From Sediminitomix flava (GTDB taxonomy: Bacteria; Bacteroidota; Bacteroidia; Cytophagales; Flammeovirgaceae): a stretch of 64,000 nt of DNA. Made by a program: the position numbers and the translations under genes. The stretch lies in contig NZ_QGDO01000003.1 of NCBI RefSeq assembly GCF_003149185.1, positions 1 through 64,000 of the forward strand, in the 5' to 3' direction. Below the pieces are notes generated by a model. It made no database searches, was not told the DNA's origin, and saw nothing but the letters and a program-made list of their open reading frames with translations. This document shows positions 19,470-28,982 of the stretch, one piece after another; position 1 is the first letter of the stretch, and each line of letters opens with the position of its first letter.

Positions 19470-20453
19470 ATGCTTGAATTAATTTATCAGGAAGCGAATA
19501 TTGAACAATTATTTGAGGTATTGACAAAAGAATTGAAAAGAGATGCTAGAGATGGCAATCACTTTCTTTACACTCAAGATGATTCCTTTATCCACTTCTA
19601 TTTTTATAAACTTATTCAGGGGTTTGATGTCTTCTTATCAAACTGTAAATACAAGGAGGACATTCACACACAGAGGTTACCTGATAATGACCCCGATCTT
19701 ATTTTTATTAATATTGTTAGAATCGGAGATGTTTCTCATGAATTAGTAAATGAAGAAGGTCAAAAACATTTAGACGCCGATAGTCAGAAAAGAATATTGA
19801 TTTACAACGGCATGTACCCAATAGAAACGTATTTTAAAGCGAATACACATTTCCAATCATTAGGTTATTATGTTTCTAAAGAAGCTTTCTTTGAATTGAT
19901 GCCTGATCATCAATCGGTTTTCCGTAAGTTATTCCCTGGTACTGAAGGTTTGGCTTACTATACTTTCCTCCCTATCGAATTAAACCCCTTACTGGACGAT
20001 GTATTTCATTTAAGGGAAAAAGTGATAGGTTCCAATCCTCTTATTCTAGCTCGAGCATTAGAGATCTTTGCTTTATTATTTCAATCTATTATTGGGATGT
20101 TGGATAAGGATGACCTGAATGGATTGCATTATGATGATTATCAAAGGCTCTTAAAAATAAGAACTGTATTGAGTGGTAATTTTGATCAGAAAATAGTGAT
20201 AGATGACCTTGCAAAAGAATTTGGTGTAAGTGTTTCAAAGTTGCAGAGAGACTTTAAAATACTCTTCAATTCAACTATTTATCAATATCATCTTAATGAA
20301 AAAATGGAGGAAGCCTATAGAAGATTGAAAAGTGGAACCCAATCGATCACTGAAGTAAGTATGGATATGGGCTATGAAAACCCATCCAAGTTCTCAGCCA
20401 TGTTTAAAAAGATAAAAGGCATGAACCCGAATGAAGTATTAATATCCAAGTAA
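19470..20453 (+). CDS. AraC-family transcriptional regulator (paralogue of the one at 32300)
   Basis: The protein has 327 residues. The N-terminal 210 residues form a sensor domain I do not recognise. The C-terminal 105 residues contain both AraC helix-turn-helix units (LAKEFGVSVSKLQRDFK and ITEVSMDMGYENPSKFSAMF). It is closely related along its whole length to the regulator at 32300, sharing NGLH--DYQRLL, LAKEFGVSVSKL and RRLKSG. It is divergent from the alkylsulfatase-like operon across a 204-bp region with a class 2 operator, so control of that operon is the simplest reading. No effector can be inferred. Confidence 0.9.
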   Translation: MLELIYQEANIEQLFEVLTKELKRDARDGNHFLYTQDDSFIHFYFYKLIQGFDVFLSNCKYKEDIHTQRLPDNDPDLIFINIVRIGDVSHELVNEEGQKHLDADSQKRILIYNGMYPIETYFKANTHFQSLGYYVSKEAFFELMPDHQSVFRKLFPGTEGLAYYTFLPIELNPLLDDVFHLREKVIGSNPLILARALEIFALLFQSIIGMLDKDDLNGLHYDDYQRLLKIRTVLSGNFDQKIVIDDLAKEFGVSVSKLQRDFKILFNSTIYQYHLNEKMEEAYRRLKSGTQSITEVSMDMGYENPSKFSAMFKKIKGMNPNEVLISK

Positions 20454-20593
20454 ATGGAGGTAGAATAGCAAATTAGGAAAAGAAATAGATTTGTGTTTAA
20501 CATATATTACTAATAAAATAAAGTATTTTGATTATCAACTGTTTATGTTATTGGATAATAAGTTATTCGTAAACCAATTATTAACATTGAAGT

Positions 20594-21322
20594 ATGAAGT
20601 TCTCCTTTTTAATCTCTTGTATTTCTTTTTTTCTAATTTCATTACAGTTAAGTGCTCAGGAAACAACGCTACAGTTGGCTAGTCAAAACTATATCGAAGT
20701 GATGGGGGAGTCTAAAATTGAGTTAGAGCCTAATCAGATATTTATTAATATCCGATTCAAAAATTATATGGCAAAAGTCAATAAAGATGTGTCTTTGGAA
20801 AAAGCACTTTTTGAGCAATTGAATGAATTGAAGATAGACCTCACTAAACAATTGGAAATACGTTATGACCCAAATCATTTGAATGCAAATTCAAAGTTGA
20901 TGAGTAGTGAAAACACAGCTAAAGTTGAGCTTACGCAATTAAGAAAGAATTATATCGTTCAGTTGGGGAGTGCCGTAGAAGCAGAACAATTGATCAATTC
21001 TTTGAAGAAAAATAAAGATATCGTATTTGAATTGGAACGTATCGACCACACAAACTTGGAGTCGTTCAAATCGAAAGTGCAGCAAGAGGCGATTAAGGAG
21101 GCTAAGGCGAAAGCAGAAGAACTTACATCGGCGATTGGTCAAAGTATTCGAAAGGCAAGTCTAATCAGAGAAATCGAATCAGCTACATCTTCAGAGCCTT
21201 CCAAAAATGTTTTCATTTCGGCTCAATATCCAAATGGTATAGACCATACTCCAGAAAAATCATTTCAGAAAATTATCCTAGAGGCGAAGTACTTAGTTCG
21301 GTTTGATTTGCACTGGAATTAG
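20594..21322 (+). CDS. SIMPL (DUF541) domain protein, exported
   Basis: The protein has 242 residues with a signal peptide ending near LQLSAQ. It has the SIMPL/DUF541 pattern: an N-terminal IEVMGESKIELEPNQIFINI strand pair and a C-terminal helix with EAIKEAKAKAEELTSAIGQ. Family members are periplasmic or outer-membrane-associated proteins of unclear function (BP26/OMP28 relatives form oligomers). It lies 140 bp downstream of the AraC gene and is convergent with a DUF1254 pair, with a hairpin between. A broken partial second copy is at 25590-25830. Confidence 0.85.
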   Translation: MKFSFLISCISFFLISLQLSAQETTLQLASQNYIEVMGESKIELEPNQIFINIRFKNYMAKVNKDVSLEKALFEQLNELKIDLTKQLEIRYDPNHLNANSKLMSSENTAKVELTQLRKNYIVQLGSAVEAEQLINSLKKNKDIVFELERIDHTNLESFKSKVQQEAIKEAKAKAEELTSAIGQSIRKASLIREIESATSSEPSKNVFISAQYPNGIDHTPEKSFQKIILEAKYLVRFDLHWN

Positions 21323-21382
21323 ACTTATGTTCCTTTTTATGGTCTTAAGACGTATCGTTAGTTGTATGAAAGTGAAGTTAAT

Positions 21383-21416
21383 TACCGCCACCTCCTTTTC
21401 TATGAAGATGGCGGTA
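21383..21416. terminator. Hairpin between convergent SIMPL and DUF1254 genes
   Basis: TACCGCCA (21383-21390) pairs perfectly with TGGCGGTA (21409-21416) between the two convergent stop codons. Flanking sequence is T-rich on both strands, so it can serve both directions. Confidence 0.6.
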
Positions 21417-21437
21417 TAGTTGTATTAGTTTTTAAAA

Positions 21438-22886
21438 CTACTTTACCCTCTCAATGGCAGGTAGTACCCAAGTCTTATCAAAATACTTTTCTGTTGGAGC
21501 ATAGATTCTGAAATAGGTAAACCATCCTTCATCTGGGTTGGAGTAGATAAAGTTATTATCCAACACACCTTCTGGTTTTGATGGACCAATAGTAATGGTC
21601 ACCGAACCATCGCTATTCACTTCAAGTTCTTCACGAGAAGTAACTCCAGGTCTACGATCCTTATTCTGCACAAAACAACGTGTAGCTTGCGAATAGACAA
21701 TAAATGACCAGAATTGCTTCATGGGCACATCGGCAGGAATCGTGATCTGATAAGTGTTCGAACCATCAAGCCATGCACCATCAGCATCTTTGTATGAAGC
21801 TAGGTATTTAGATCCTACGCCAATTAGGTTTTTCATCATTCCTTCCGACATTGAGAAAGCCTCATAGGTGTATGATGCTAGACCATCCAACTCCTTATAG
21901 TTACCCTCTTCATTGTAATGGATTGGGTTAGTGAGTCCGCCTAGGTGGACTGTATATTTAGAGCCCTCACCATAGAATGGCTCAATCAAATGATCACGAC
22001 CGTTAGAAAGTGCTTCAGCCATCGCCTTGCCATATTCAGCCGCTTTGATTAAAATTTCTTTCTGCTTTGCAGTAGGGTTAAATGGTTTTCCTTTTTCAAT
22101 ACCTACACGCTTCAAGAACTGTAGAATATATCTTGTTTCCTCAGGGAAATCTTCGATCTGTACAACTTCATGCAGTCCTTCCCAGAATGCATAACCTTCT
22201 GGCCACCACCCTTCGTAGTAGGTATTCCCAATATTCAATACTTTGGTATCTGGTTCTGCACCCAATGGGTAAAGCTTATGTCCTTCTTGAAGACGTTTTG
22301 TTTCTTCCTCGCCAGCAACAAGAATTCTCGTCCCGATCCAGAACAGATTGGTTCTTACTCTGATCACAAAGTCAGCGTCATGATTAGCTGGCTCTTCCAT
22401 CTTCTCATGTAAGATTAAGTATTTTGCTCCTTTTCCTAGATCTTTGCCAGCCAAACCAAGATCAGCTACCCAACGACTCTCAATATCATTGATTATACCC
22501 CCTGTTTTCCCTTCGGGAATCTCCAGGATTAATGGACCGGACTCCTCCAAGTTTGGAAAAGCTACCATGTAGGGTGTATTCAAGTTTGAGGTAATAATAT
22601 TATACTTCTGCTCAGGGGTGTTGTAAGTAACAAAATCAAGGGGGCCACCAACTTTTAGATTGGCAAGACGCCACATTTGATTTACCATTACTGATGTTCC
22701 CCAAAGATAAGATTGGGTAGCACCATGAAAGGCCATCTCATCATACATTTTCGAGACAGAAGCATCGGTTAGATAGCCCGATTTTTCATATTCGATCGCT
22801 GTTGAGGCTTCACTATTTGAATCGGATTGTACCTGACAGCTAGCAAATGCTAAAGCTATCATCAGGGAAATATATTTTATTTTCAT
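21438..22886 (-). CDS. DUF1254/DUF1214 domain lipoprotein
   Basis: From the ATG at 22886 the protein has 482 residues and begins MKIKYISLMIALAFASC, a clean lipoprotein signal. ATG codons at 22895 and 22919 would extend it without improving the signal. An N-terminal DUF1254-type domain (YLWGTSVMVNQMWRLANL, then NIITSNLNTPYMVAFPNLEE) is followed by a DUF1214-type C-terminal domain (FWSFIVYSQATRCFVQNKD, then ITIGPSKPEG and WFTYFRIYAP). These families are often found together and have no established biochemical activity. It starts about 10 bp after the stop codon of the upstream paralogue, so the two are co-translated or tightly coupled. Confidence 0.85.
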   Translation of the reverse strand: MKIKYISLMIALAFASCQVQSDSNSEASTAIEYEKSGYLTDASVSKMYDEMAFHGATQSYLWGTSVMVNQMWRLANLKVGGPLDFVTYNTPEQKYNIITSNLNTPYMVAFPNLEESGPLILEIPEGKTGGIINDIESRWVADLGLAGKDLGKGAKYLILHEKMEEPANHDADFVIRVRTNLFWIGTRILVAGEEETKRLQEGHKLYPLGAEPDTKVLNIGNTYYEGWWPEGYAFWEGLHEVVQIEDFPEETRYILQFLKRVGIEKGKPFNPTAKQKEILIKAAEYGKAMAEALSNGRDHLIEPFYGEGSKYTVHLGGLTNPIHYNEEGNYKELDGLASYTYEAFSMSEGMMKNLIGVGSKYLASYKDADGAWLDGSNTYQITIPADVPMKQFWSFIVYSQATRCFVQNKDRRPGVTSREELEVNSDGSVTITIGPSKPEGVLDNNFIYSNPDEGWFTYFRIYAPTEKYFDKTWVLPAIERVK

Positions 22887-22896
22887 GCTAATCATT

Positions 22897-24330
22897 TTAC
22901 TTGATTTCAACAATATCATTCAACATCCATGAGTTATCTTGGTAAGCCTTCTCTGGACCATAGAATCTGAACAGCAAAAAGAAATGCTCAATGGCTTCTG
23001 TAGGAATGTAGTTTACACCATTGTTAAGTTCATTTGGACCGAAGTAAATATCACAAGTACCATCCGCATTCATTTGTGGTTCTTCTGTGGAAGCAAGTCC
23101 GATTCGATCTGAGTTTCGGATATATGAAGCCGTAGCAAGGTCATAAGCAAGCACAGACCAGAACTGAGATACAGGTACATTGGGAGGTACTGTCAGCTTA
23201 TAGTTTTTCTTTCCGTCTAATACATTACCTTCTTTGTCATGTGTCAATTTTAGGTAAGCTGTTGCTTTTCCTAATTTCACTGGAGGTGAGATGTACATAT
23301 AGAAAGTAAATGCCTTATCATCTACATAGATCTTGTTTTCATCCTCATAGGTCATTTGAGTCGCAATCATAGAAGGTGCTACAGGAAGTGCCCAATGAGA
23401 ATGATCTCCCCAACGCATCGGCGGAAGATTTAAAATATGATCTTGAAGTTCAAGATGCACTTCGCTCATTATGTTATCAAGAATTACTTTTTGTTCTTCA
23501 GAAGGAGAAAAATTCCCTCCTTTCTCAATTCCGATAGAGCTCAGCATGCCCATCGCGTATTTATCTTCTACTCTGATTTCTTCATAGTTGACAACCTTTT
23601 GAAGCTTCTCGAAGAATGTATGGTCGAAAGGAAATACGGATGCATATTCCATATCGTAGATGTCCATATGAGGCAATCTCTCACTATCGTTGTAATAATA
23701 CTGTGCTGACTTGGTCTTGATATATTCTTCTGCATCAGCTAATGTCTCAGGGGCATTGTTCGGGAGAATAATACGAATTGTTCCATAACCTCGGTAGGTT
23801 CTCAATGGCACCGGATAGTATCCCTCAGGTACTGTAATGCTCTCGTCATCGGCTTGGTATAAGAAATATTTTCCACCTTTTCCTTTATCATCTCCGGCTC
23901 CACCAACATCGACAACAGGTCTTTGCCAAACATCAAGTAAGGAACCAAATACTTTGAATTGCTCTGTTTCGGCAGGGATTTCAATTACTACAGGCGAATC
24001 TTTTACATCATAAATAAGCTGTAGATAGAGCGTGGAGTTATTAGGTGTCGGTTGTTGGAATTTCCAGTTAGGAGGCTGAGAGAAGTAAGCTACTTGATTG
24101 AGTTTTTGTCTTGCTTCAATCGCTCCTTCAATCATTTGATTACCTGCTACCAATGGTTGGCCCCAAATGGCAGATTCGAACGCTCTTCGCTCAAAACGCT
24201 TCTTTTCTATATTGATTTCTGAAGATTCCTCTGAGCTCATATTTTGACTCAATGCACTACTATTTGCACCATAAATTAAAAGTAGGACAGCCAAAATCGT
24301 CTTGAATGTGATATGCTCTATAAATTTCAT
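22897..24330 (-). CDS. DUF1254/DUF1214 domain protein, exported
   Basis: The protein has 477 residues with a signal peptide ending near SALSQN. It is related to its downstream neighbour and shares the same domain order: DUF1254-type region (ESAIWGQPLVAGNQMIEGAI, LYLQLIYDVKDSPVVIEIP) and DUF1214-type end (SQFWSVLAYDLATASYIRNS, CDIYFGPNE). It is divergent from an AraC gene at 24522 across 191 bp. This pair belongs to a different subgroup from the pair at 26036-28855. Function unknown; secretion and pairing suggest the two work together on an extracytoplasmic substrate. Confidence 0.85.
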   Translation of the reverse strand: MKFIEHITFKTILAVLLLIYGANSSALSQNMSSEESSEINIEKKRFERRAFESAIWGQPLVAGNQMIEGAIEARQKLNQVAYFSQPPNWKFQQPTPNNSTLYLQLIYDVKDSPVVIEIPAETEQFKVFGSLLDVWQRPVVDVGGAGDDKGKGGKYFLYQADDESITVPEGYYPVPLRTYRGYGTIRIILPNNAPETLADAEEYIKTKSAQYYYNDSERLPHMDIYDMEYASVFPFDHTFFEKLQKVVNYEEIRVEDKYAMGMLSSIGIEKGGNFSPSEEQKVILDNIMSEVHLELQDHILNLPPMRWGDHSHWALPVAPSMIATQMTYEDENKIYVDDKAFTFYMYISPPVKLGKATAYLKLTHDKEGNVLDGKKNYKLTVPPNVPVSQFWSVLAYDLATASYIRNSDRIGLASTEEPQMNADGTCDIYFGPNELNNGVNYIPTEAIEHFFLLFRFYGPEKAYQDNSWMLNDIVEIK

Positions 24331-24521
24331 GATTGATAAATTAGTGGTAAATGTGAATGCTTTGGAGTGTACTCTGCTTTTTAGGTTATTGATTTATAGT
24401 GTTTGATCAGTTGTATGTGAAAATATTTATTGCAAATTTCGGTAAGAGTCGACAATTCTTTGTTTCATGTTTATACCATCTACATTCACAAAAAAGGCAA
24501 CTTTAAAAAGCTTCAATTTTT

Positions 24522-25502
24522 ATGGACGAAAGTGATCGCTTAAGAATAGAAACAATAGAACATGCTCCAAAACGGTTTTATGAGGGTTTAAGTGAAAAAT
24601 ATGGAGGGAAATGGGATGGTACACGCTTTTCAGGTAAAACAAACTTTGGAGAAGTGAATGCTGTGTTATTAGAATATCCAAATCAAATGCTGGTTTCATT
24701 AGCTGATTATACTCTTCAGCAAGTTGTAGAAGTCGTCAATCAACCACAAGAAGGTGAAAGAATGGTTTCTATTCGAATAGGTTTTCATGGCAGTATGATA
24801 GGGCAATCACAAAAGATGGGCTATTCAGAAGGTATTTTAGTCTACGATGCCAATAGACCTTTTAAAGTGCTGTTTCCAGCCAATAAATTAATTCGATGGA
24901 TGTCTATCCAATTTCCGTTATCTGTTATAGAAAGTTGGATGCCTAAAGAAAATCAAGATGTTAAGTTTTTAAATAGTCTTCATGAAGAAGATAATTGGTT
25001 TTTCTATTATCGTTTGACACCCGAAATTGAAGCTTTGGTGAGAGATGCGTCTATGTATTTAAATAATTCAAAGTTAGTACGTCCTTTGCTCTATGCGAGA
25101 GCTTTTGAAATTATCGCTCGAATTATGTTATTAGTAGAAGAAGATTCGAGTAAAGTAGTAATAAGTAAAAAAATACATCCTGATGACTTTGACCTCATGT
25201 ATCAGATAAAAGAACAATTGTTGAGTGACTTATCTCAATTGCCGAATATTGATGTATTAAGTACACAATTCAATATGAGTAGTTCAAAGCTTCAACGTTC
25301 TTTTAAAGCCGTATTTGAATTGCCTATTATCAAATTTTATAATAGGCACCGTCTTGAAGAGGCTAATCGGTTGCTGAAATACTCCAACAAATCAATCATT
25401 GAAATAAGTGATGAGTTGGGTTTTCATAGTGCATCCCATCTAAGTCGAAAATTTAAGGGACAATTTGGCTATAGTCCCAATTCATTGAGAAATGATTTAT
25501 GA
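24522..25502 (+). CDS. AraC-family transcriptional regulator (singleton type)
   Basis: The protein has 326 residues with an unrecognised N-terminal sensor domain and a C-terminal AraC DNA-binding domain (LSTQFNMSSSKLQRSFKAVF, then IIEISDELGFHSASHLSRKF). It is clearly more distant from the other four AraC proteins in this window than they are within their pairs. It is divergent from the DUF1254 pair at 21438-24330, the likely target. The upstream region contains ATTTCGGTAAGAG (24436-24448), which resembles half of the class 1 operator. Confidence 0.9.
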   Translation: MDESDRLRIETIEHAPKRFYEGLSEKYGGKWDGTRFSGKTNFGEVNAVLLEYPNQMLVSLADYTLQQVVEVVNQPQEGERMVSIRIGFHGSMIGQSQKMGYSEGILVYDANRPFKVLFPANKLIRWMSIQFPLSVIESWMPKENQDVKFLNSLHEEDNWFFYYRLTPEIEALVRDASMYLNNSKLVRPLLYARAFEIIARIMLLVEEDSSKVVISKKIHPDDFDLMYQIKEQLLSDLSQLPNIDVLSTQFNMSSSKLQRSFKAVFELPIIKFYNRHRLEEANRLLKYSNKSIIEISDELGFHSASHLSRKFKGQFGYSPNSLRNDL

Positions 25503-25589
25503 AATAAAGACTATAGAGGTATTATATTCTTTTTTCTTCTTTGTAAGAATAGTGAACTTTTAAAGTCCTAATGATCATTGGAGTAGGTA

Positions 25590-25830
25590 AATTGATCAAT
25601 TCTTTGAAGAAAAATAAAGATATCGTATTTGAATTGGAGGGTATTGATCACATAAACTTAGAGTTGTTCAAATCAGAGAAATCGAATCAGCTTCATCCTC
25701 AGAGTCTTCCAAAAATGTTTTCATTTCGGCTCAATATCCAAATGGTATAGATCATACTCCAGAAAAATCATTTCAGAAAATTATCCTAGAGGCGAAGTAT
25801 TTAGTTCGGTTTGATTTGCATTGGAATTAA
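25590..25830 (+). pseudogene. Decayed partial copy of the SIMPL-domain gene
   Basis: Bases 25590-25672 match 20988-21070 region of the intact SIMPL gene, and 25673-25830 match 21165-21322 to the stop codon, with only scattered substitutions. Relative to the intact gene 94 bp are missing between two AATC words (21069 and 21163), which shifts the frame. Everything 5' of about codon 132 is absent. It occupies the same relative position as the intact gene: after an AraC gene and convergent with a DUF1254 pair. Confidence 0.9.
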
Positions 25831-25975
25831 TTAGTTTACTAATGTGAAATGGGTATAGAATAATTACAGTCTCTTTAGGTTACATTAGTTTGTGGGTACT
25901 TAAGTTTTTGAATTTATAAGATTTCAGCCTAAAAGATATTTTTTCAAAACGACTTATTTTATGTAGTTAATAGTT

Positions 25976-26018
25976 ATATCCATTTGATTAAAACTAATTG
26001 ATTTAATCAAATGGATAT
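25976..26018. terminator. 17-bp perfect inverted repeat, terminator-like
   Basis: ATATCCATTTGATTAAA (25976-25992) and its perfect complement (26002-26018) flank a 9-nt loop, 18 bp downstream of the DUF1254 stop codon on the minus strand. There is no long T-run; the flanks are AT-rich. Confidence 0.6.
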
Positions 26019-26035
26019 ATCCTGAGAGGACTTAA

Positions 26036-27439
26036 TTATTGCTTTTCTACCACCGGAGGAATCCACTCCCCATTTTGTGCATTTTCTTTAGGAGCATACA
26101 CTCTTAGTGTCATCATGAAAGTGCCTTCTGGTGCTGGCAACCAGTTAGCCACTTTATCTTCAGACGGACGCTCGTGCTGGAAGTAGATCTTCAATGAACC
26201 ATCAGCCTCATACTTCAAATCCGTTTTGTTGCTCAATGCATATCTGTCCAATGGGTTCTCTACCAAGTAGGCATCCGCATCATACATCGTTAATGACCAG
26301 AATGCATTTTCAGGAGGCATGTTTCCGTTCTCAAAAGTTAATACGTATTTGTGATCACCATGAAGCTCATCATCATTTTGATCAACACGTGTTAATGGAT
26401 AGAAGGCATCTTCAATCAAGTTTCCGCCAAGACCGAGATAACTCCATCCTGCTCTCAAGTCGTAGTCCGCACCGTAGCGACCCATTTCGTAAGTCACCGT
26501 CCAGCCATTTTTAATCACACCAAGATTTTCTGCAATTTCCATTAGTCGTTTATGACCTTGTGCAAAACCTGCTTTAATGCCTACGGCTACTTCAGCATCG
26601 AAATTGTCAAGAGAGAATTCTTTTCCAGCTTCAAGACCAATCTTTTTCATTTGAGCTAAAATCGGAGCATCTGCTTTGTAAGTTTCGCTTCCTGCCAAAA
26701 TACGGTTGGTATTGTTGAAATAAGTTTCAACGTCCATTGAAAGTACCGCTTGATTTACATCCACTGGAAACTCAATATCGGCTAAGGGCACATTTGCAGG
26801 AGGTGTGAAGTCCGTACCCCAAGCTGAAAGCGGTGTCAGTGTCACTTGATCTTGTAGTGCATTTACAATTGCGTAATCAGCTTCTTCACCCGAACAGTAG
26901 ATACGCCCTCCAATACAAGTGATATTGGTATTGGAACGAATTAGCTCCATCCCTTCAGGAACTTGACCTTCCCAGTTTGGACCTGCGATCAAGAAGTTAC
27001 AAGCTTTTTCTCCATGTGTTCTTGAGCCTGGAGCTTCCGGAACATCATTCCATGCATTAATAATTTGCATGATCCAATAGCGGTCTTCAATAGCAGGCAC
27101 GGAAAGCACGAAAGGCTCTTCCCTCAAGTCCAATCCCGCAAAAGAGTAAAGGACATCTACATTGAAACCTACCACCATTTTATTAGAAGCATCTACAAAT
27201 CGGCGAGCATGCCCGAACTGTCCCATAGGAGCCATCAGCCCTTTTGGTTCCGTAGTATAAGTGATGCGTTGGAATTGCTTCTCCCACAACAATAGTGGTA
27301 AACTAAAAATATAAGCGTCTTCTGCAATCGTTGTTGCTTCTTCTTTACTGATCTGTGCAATCGGCTTAGATGCAAAACTCAATTGAGAAAGCAAAAGCAT
27401 CATTGCCATTAAAAATGGAATAGAATTTCTCTTTTTCAT
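26036..27439 (-). CDS. DUF1254/DUF1214 domain protein, exported
   Basis: The protein has 467 residues with a signal peptide ending near LSFAS. The DUF1254 region includes EDAYIFSLPLLLWEKQ, NVDVLYSFAGLDLREEP and YWIMQIINAWNDVP. The DUF1214 region includes FWSLTMYDADAYLVENPLDR and KIYFQHERPSEDKVANWLP. It is a clear paralogue of the adjacent gene at 27461-28855, separated by 21 bp, so both are probably in one operon. Subfamily differs from the first DUF1254 pair. Related proteins are annotated only by domain; enzymatic activity is not established. Confidence 0.87.
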   Translation of the reverse strand: MKKRNSIPFLMAMMLLLSQLSFASKPIAQISKEEATTIAEDAYIFSLPLLLWEKQFQRITYTTEPKGLMAPMGQFGHARRFVDASNKMVVGFNVDVLYSFAGLDLREEPFVLSVPAIEDRYWIMQIINAWNDVPEAPGSRTHGEKACNFLIAGPNWEGQVPEGMELIRSNTNITCIGGRIYCSGEEADYAIVNALQDQVTLTPLSAWGTDFTPPANVPLADIEFPVDVNQAVLSMDVETYFNNTNRILAGSETYKADAPILAQMKKIGLEAGKEFSLDNFDAEVAVGIKAGFAQGHKRLMEIAENLGVIKNGWTVTYEMGRYGADYDLRAGWSYLGLGGNLIEDAFYPLTRVDQNDDELHGDHKYVLTFENGNMPPENAFWSLTMYDADAYLVENPLDRYALSNKTDLKYEADGSLKIYFQHERPSEDKVANWLPAPEGTFMMTLRVYAPKENAQNGEWIPPVVEKQ

Positions 27440-27460
27440 ATCTATATGTGTTTTATTAGT

Positions 27461-28855
27461 TTAGTTGTTTTTTTGAATTGCTGGAGGCAACCATGATTTG
27501 TTAAATACAGATTCCATTGGCGTATAAATTCTAAGCGCTACACGGAAGCCTCTTTTTGGGGCCGGCAACCAGTTTGAAACTTTATCCTCGCTTGGACGCT
27601 CTGCCTGCATATAAATGGTTACAGATCCGTCTGCATTATAAGTCATATCACTACGATCACCCCTTCTATATCTATCAATTTCATTCGCCACTAGATAACT
27701 TTCGTCGTCATACATGGTCAATGACCAGAAAGTATGTGCAGGTGGCATATTTTCTTTCGTGAAAGTCAATGTATAATTGTGTTTACTTCCATCAAGGATT
27801 TCTCCATCCGCATCAAGGATGGTTGTTGGATAGAAGGCATCTTCGAGCAAGTTTCCACCTACACCAATCATTGTCCATGCGGAACGGTAGGTATAGTCTG
27901 TCCCAAAACGTCCCATGTCATAAGTTAAAATCCAGTTGTTTTTCAACTCTCCCAAATCACGTGCTCTGGCAAAGATGGCTTGCTTAGCTTCTGCTACACC
28001 TTCATCAATCGCCTTGATTTGTGCTTTGCTAAAACCTTCAAATGAAAAGTCTTCTCTGGGAGTAATGCCCAATTTTGCAATGCGCTCCATCATGGGTGTA
28101 TCTACCGTATAAGCAGGGTTTTTGATCAATAGGCGAGAAAGGTCTTTGAAGAATGTTTCATTACTCTTTCCAAAAACAAGCGCATTCACATCTTTTGTAC
28201 CGTCAACCGTTTCATTCAATGCAACATGAGCTGGCACTTGATAATCTTTATTCCATTGAGAATAAGGGATAATTTTAACTTCATCCTGAAGTGCATTAAC
28301 CTCTGCATATTCCTCAACACCACTACAATAGGTTCTCAATACGATCAGCGTAATTTCAGTATCTGTACGAACTAGATCCATTCCAAATGGCACCTCACCA
28401 GACCACTCAGGGCTTACGACAAAGAAAGTACGTGCTTGTCCTCCATGTGTTCTTGAAGTCGGTACTGCAGGAACACCGTTCCAAGTGTTGATAAACTGCA
28501 TCAGCCAAAAGCGGTCGCCCATTTCAGGTAGCGTAATTACTAGAGGCTCGTCTGTTGTATTGATACTTGCAGATGAAATCAATACGTCTGTGTTCGCTCC
28601 GACAAACTCCCTACTTTCAGCATTGGCAAATGCTCTACCATGCGCAAATTGATTGACAGGTGCTTTGGCATTTTGCGCTTCTGTAGCATAGCTGTTTACA
28701 TAATATTGATGCTCTATCCATACTGCAGGAAGTCCGAATAAGTAAGCATCTTTAGCTAGCTCCTTTATTTCATTATTACTGAGTCTGTGATCTGAAGTTT
28801 GAGCGATACTTCCAAAACAGAGGGCTATAAATAGTGTGGTTAAAAATTTACTCAT
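27461..28855 (-). CDS. DUF1254/DUF1214 domain protein, exported
   Basis: The protein has 464 residues with a signal peptide ending near GSIAQ. It aligns with the downstream gene throughout (KDAYLFGLPAVWIEHQYY, NTDVLISSASINTTDEP, FWLMQFINTWNGVP, FWSLTMYDDESYLVANEIDR, ERPSEDKVSNWLPAP). It is the first gene of the pair. A promoter-like TTACTTTGCA lies about 60 bp upstream on the minus strand, preceded by two 21-bp-spaced copies of the class 1 operator beside a divergent AraC gene. This makes AraC control of the pair the most economical hypothesis. Confidence 0.87.
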   Translation of the reverse strand: MSKFLTTLFIALCFGSIAQTSDHRLSNNEIKELAKDAYLFGLPAVWIEHQYYVNSYATEAQNAKAPVNQFAHGRAFANAESREFVGANTDVLISSASINTTDEPLVITLPEMGDRFWLMQFINTWNGVPAVPTSRTHGGQARTFFVVSPEWSGEVPFGMDLVRTDTEITLIVLRTYCSGVEEYAEVNALQDEVKIIPYSQWNKDYQVPAHVALNETVDGTKDVNALVFGKSNETFFKDLSRLLIKNPAYTVDTPMMERIAKLGITPREDFSFEGFSKAQIKAIDEGVAEAKQAIFARARDLGELKNNWILTYDMGRFGTDYTYRSAWTMIGVGGNLLEDAFYPTTILDADGEILDGSKHNYTLTFTKENMPPAHTFWSLTMYDDESYLVANEIDRYRRGDRSDMTYNADGSVTIYMQAERPSEDKVSNWLPAPKRGFRVALRIYTPMESVFNKSWLPPAIQKNN

Positions 28856-28910
28856 TGTTGTATTTTTCTATTTTTGGATCAAATTACTTTATACCGTATG
28901 ATGAATTCTT

Positions 28911-28980
28911 TGCAAAGTAAGGCACTCTAATAGTGTGAATACGTTATAAAAAGGATGGATTTAGGTATAAAAAGAAAAGA
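28911..28980 (-). promoter_or_regulatory. Promoter plus class 1 AraC operator upstream of the DUF1254 pair
   Basis: Minus-strand -7-like TTACTTTGCA lies at 28911-28920. On the plus strand the words TTATAAAAAG (28944) and GTATAAAAAG (28965) are 21 bp apart, and the first begins about 30 bp from the -7 element. The same layout recurs at 41718, 45109 and 47115. The last word ends a few bases before the AraC start codon, so the AraC gene may repress itself. Confidence 0.5.
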
Positions 28981-28982
28981 CA

